From NCBI GenBank assembly GCA_009908725.1, contig JAAAOT010000141.1:1-44722 (forward strand): 44,722 nt of DNA, read 5' to 3'. This DNA is from Bacteroidota bacterium (GTDB lineage: Bacteria; Bacteroidota; Rhodothermia; Rhodothermales; Salinibacteraceae). The notes beneath the pieces are model-generated. The model saw only the letters and a program-made list of their open reading frames with translations. It did no database searches and had not been told where the DNA came from. Below are positions 42,874 through 44,722 of the stretch, in pieces (the stretch's first letter is position 1; each line of letters begins with the position of its first letter). The translations under genes and the position numbers were made by a program.

Positions 42874-44550
42874 ATGAAGCGCATCCACCGGTATTACATT
42901 CTCCCGGCCGTCGCTCTCGTCCTGCTCGGCGCCGTGCTGGGCGTGTCGCTGAACTCCTACGTCTCCGACGGCGACGCCTTCGAGCAGTTGAAGAAGCTGG
43001 AGCGCGCGTTCGTAATCATCAATCGCCAGTATGTCGACCCCGTCGAGTCGAAGGCCGTGGCGGAGGAAGGCATCGCGGGTATGTTGAAAAAGCTGGATCC
43101 GCATTCCAGCTACATCCCGTCGGATGAGGTACCGGAAGTGCGCCAGAGTTACGAAGGCTCCTTCGGCGGGATCGGCATCATGTTCGACGTGACGAACGAC
43201 ACCGCCCGGGTCGTGAAGCCGATCACGGATGGCCCGAGCGAGCGCGTCGGGGTGATGGCCGGCGATCGGATCGTCGAAATCGAAGACTCCTCTGCCATCG
43301 ATCTCTCCTCCACCGGCATTCAGAAACGGCTGAAAGGACCGGTTGGAACGGAAGTGGAGGTCACCTTCTACCGCCCGAGCGTCGGCGAGCAGTTCCAGTT
43401 CACGATTCGTCGAGAGGAAATTCCTCTCTACTCGATCAACAGCTCCTACATGATCGATGATCGAACCGGCTACATCAAAATCGACCGGTTCGCGATGACG
43501 ACCTACGAGGAGTTCATGGAGAAGCTCAAAGACCTGAACAGCCAGGGGATGGAGCGCCTCGTACTGGATCTCCGCAACAACCCGGGCGGCGTGATGCAGT
43601 CGGCCATCCAGATCGCGGACGAAATGCTCAGCCGCGGCATGATGATCGTCGAGACGAAAGGACGGGACGCGAGCATTAACAACCAGTACCGCGCCACGAG
43701 CGGCGATATGTTTGAGGAGCAGCCGGTGATTGTGCTGATCAACCGCGCATCGGCCTCCGCCAGCGAAATCCTGGCAGGCGCACTTCAGGACCACGATCGC
43801 GCGCTTCTCGTCGGCGAGCGGACCTTCGGTAAAGCGCTCGTACAAAAGCAGTTCGAGTTAAACGATGGCAGCCTGCTTCAGATGACCGTCGGCCGCTACT
43901 ACACACCGGTCGGTCGCCTCATCCAGACGCCGTACGAAGACGGCAATAAGCAGGATTACTACGACCAGAAGTTCGACTCTTACGAGAAAGCGCTCTTCAA
44001 CCCGAGCGAGTACAAAGACAGCATTCCGGACTCGCTGGCCTACGAAACGGACCACGGACGGACCGTCTTCGGTGGCGGCGGCATCCTGCCGGACTACATC
44101 GTGAAGCCGGACACATCCTCGATCGAACGATTCGTGTCGGGATCGGGACTTACGCTCGCGTTCATCATCGACTGGTTCCCCGAGCGGGAGACGGACATCC
44201 GAGAGGCCTGGGGTGAGAAGCCACAAGCCTTCGCGGCCAATTACGCCGTCCCGAACGACGTCGTCGACAGGTTCTGGGCCTTCGCAGAAGACAAGGGAAT
44301 GTCGTTGACGGCGAATTCGGACTCGGTCAACCGCGCCGAGGCGGTCTTTCCTCAATCCGAAGCAGAGGAGGCCCGTGAGTACGTGCGGACGCACCTGAAA
44401 GGCAATATCGCCCGACAGCTGTACGGCTCCAGCGCCATGTACCCGATCTTCAACTCGGTCGACCCGACGTTTCAGCAGTCGCTCACCCTCTGGGATCGAG
44501 CCGACCAATTGTCCGAGTTCCACGCGTCGACAGCCTCGCCCGCGAACTAG
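42874..44550 (+). CDS. S41-family C-terminal processing peptidase
   Basis: A 558-aa tail-specific serine protease from the ATG at 42874 (MKRIHRYYILPAVALVLLG); the track start at 42844 adds ten residues. One N-terminal membrane helix or uncleaved signal (about 8-25) places the catalytic part in the periplasm. A PDZ domain (about 80-160: GGIGIMFDVTNDTARVVKPITDGPSERVGVMAGDRIVEIED) precedes the S41 core with LVLDLRNNPGGVMQSAIQIADEM, the nucleophile region NRASASASEILAGALQDH and the general-base Lys in ERTFGKALVQ. A C-terminal extension of about 170 residues (from about 390) follows the core. Such CTPs mature or degrade envelope proteins. A terminator follows after 57 bp. Confidence 0.95.
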   Translation: MKRIHRYYILPAVALVLLGAVLGVSLNSYVSDGDAFEQLKKLERAFVIINRQYVDPVESKAVAEEGIAGMLKKLDPHSSYIPSDEVPEVRQSYEGSFGGIGIMFDVTNDTARVVKPITDGPSERVGVMAGDRIVEIEDSSAIDLSSTGIQKRLKGPVGTEVEVTFYRPSVGEQFQFTIRREEIPLYSINSSYMIDDRTGYIKIDRFAMTTYEEFMEKLKDLNSQGMERLVLDLRNNPGGVMQSAIQIADEMLSRGMMIVETKGRDASINNQYRATSGDMFEEQPVIVLINRASASASEILAGALQDHDRALLVGERTFGKALVQKQFELNDGSLLQMTVGRYYTPVGRLIQTPYEDGNKQDYYDQKFDSYEKALFNPSEYKDSIPDSLAYETDHGRTVFGGGGILPDYIVKPDTSSIERFVSGSGLTLAFIIDWFPERETDIREAWGEKPQAFAANYAVPNDVVDRFWAFAEDKGMSLTANSDSVNRAEAVFPQSEAEEAREYVRTHLKGNIARQLYGSSAMYPIFNSVDPTFQQSLTLWDRADQLSEFHASTASPAN

Positions 44551-44607
44551 AACTGACGGCGTCGGATCGGACAGCATAGAATCCGCTTTTCGGGATTCCA
44601 ACCATCA

Positions 44608-44646
44608 AGCGGCTGCTGGCTCCGAGCCGGCAGCCGTTTCTATTTG
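44608..44646 (+). terminator. Rho-independent terminator of the S41 peptidase gene
   Basis: CGGCTGCTGGC (44610-44620) pairs with GCCGGCAGCCG (44626-44636), one G-T wobble, around a 5-nt loop, followed by TTTCTATTT. It is 57 bp past the stop at 44550. Confidence 0.85.
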
Positions 44647-44722
44647 ATCACGCGTTTATTTGAACGATCACCCCGATGGACTCGTGGCGTCTCCAACATG
44701 GACACGATCCGCACGGCGAGTC
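44647..44722. other. Window end, possible start of an unseen gene
   Basis: An ATG at 44676 opens a frame (MDSWRLQHGHDPHGE) that runs off the edge; a second ATG at 44698 is also open. Too little is present to call a gene. TATTTGA is repeated nearby (44641 and 44657), possibly promoter sequence. Confidence 0.25.

Overview
The window is a chromosomal segment from a GC-rich member of the Bacteroidota/Rhodothermota group. The evidence is the gene content: a short Bacteroidota-type primary sigma factor without region 1.1, several families largely confined to this group (DUF2851, DUF3467, DUF4175, DUF4270, a half-length GT5 'glycogen synthase'), the folP-cdaA pair, a bacterial GH3 enzyme, and two promoters of the Bacteroidota TTG/TAnnTTTG kind. 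Many proteins are rich in Asp and Glu, which would suit a halophilic Rhodothermales or Salinibacter relative, but the species cannot be named from sequence alone. I see no rRNA, tRNA, CRISPR array, transposase, integrase, phage gene or recognisable defence locus.

Layout. 1-6550: a truncated acyl-CoA dehydrogenase (minus), pyrF, a DUF2851 protein, an ABM-fold monooxygenase, two small lipoproteins and a 77-aa orphan. 6718-10857: a 1203-aa DUF4175 membrane/coiled-coil protein, convergent with a DCC-family (DUF393) protein. 11464-16774: a co-directional group made of a GT5-like half protein, a DUF4270 lipoprotein, an outer-membrane barrel and an exported TPR protein, closed by a strong terminator. 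17091-23242: enolase, a FtsB/DivIC-like protein, a ROK sugar kinase lacking its zinc cysteines, and an LptD-like outer-membrane protein whose frame runs through a bidirectional terminator into the 3' end of sucC. 23236-29298: sucC (minus), an LptF/LptG permease (plus), then on the minus strand a DUF3467 protein, a metzincin lipoprotein and a small barrel. 29456-34358: a cystathionine beta-synthase-like enzyme with a CBS pair, a soluble hybrid histidine kinase, an orphan HlyD-like adaptor and a Sel1 lipoprotein. 34559-44550: rpoD, a GH3 enzyme, folP-cdaA-pcm, deoB, an unknown protein and an S41 C-terminal processing peptidase. The window ends just after the S41 terminator.

The genes are mostly housekeeping (pyrimidine, folate and nucleoside metabolism, glycolysis, TCA cycle, transcription, c-di-AMP) mixed with cell-envelope functions (LptD, LptF/G, barrels, lipoproteins, peptidases). 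No complete novel system stands out. The best candidates for a second look are the GT5-half/DUF4270/barrel/TPR group, the zinc-less ROK protein, the hairpin-less HlyD adaptor and the overrun 3' end of the LptD gene. All functional assignments come from reading the translations; no database search was run.
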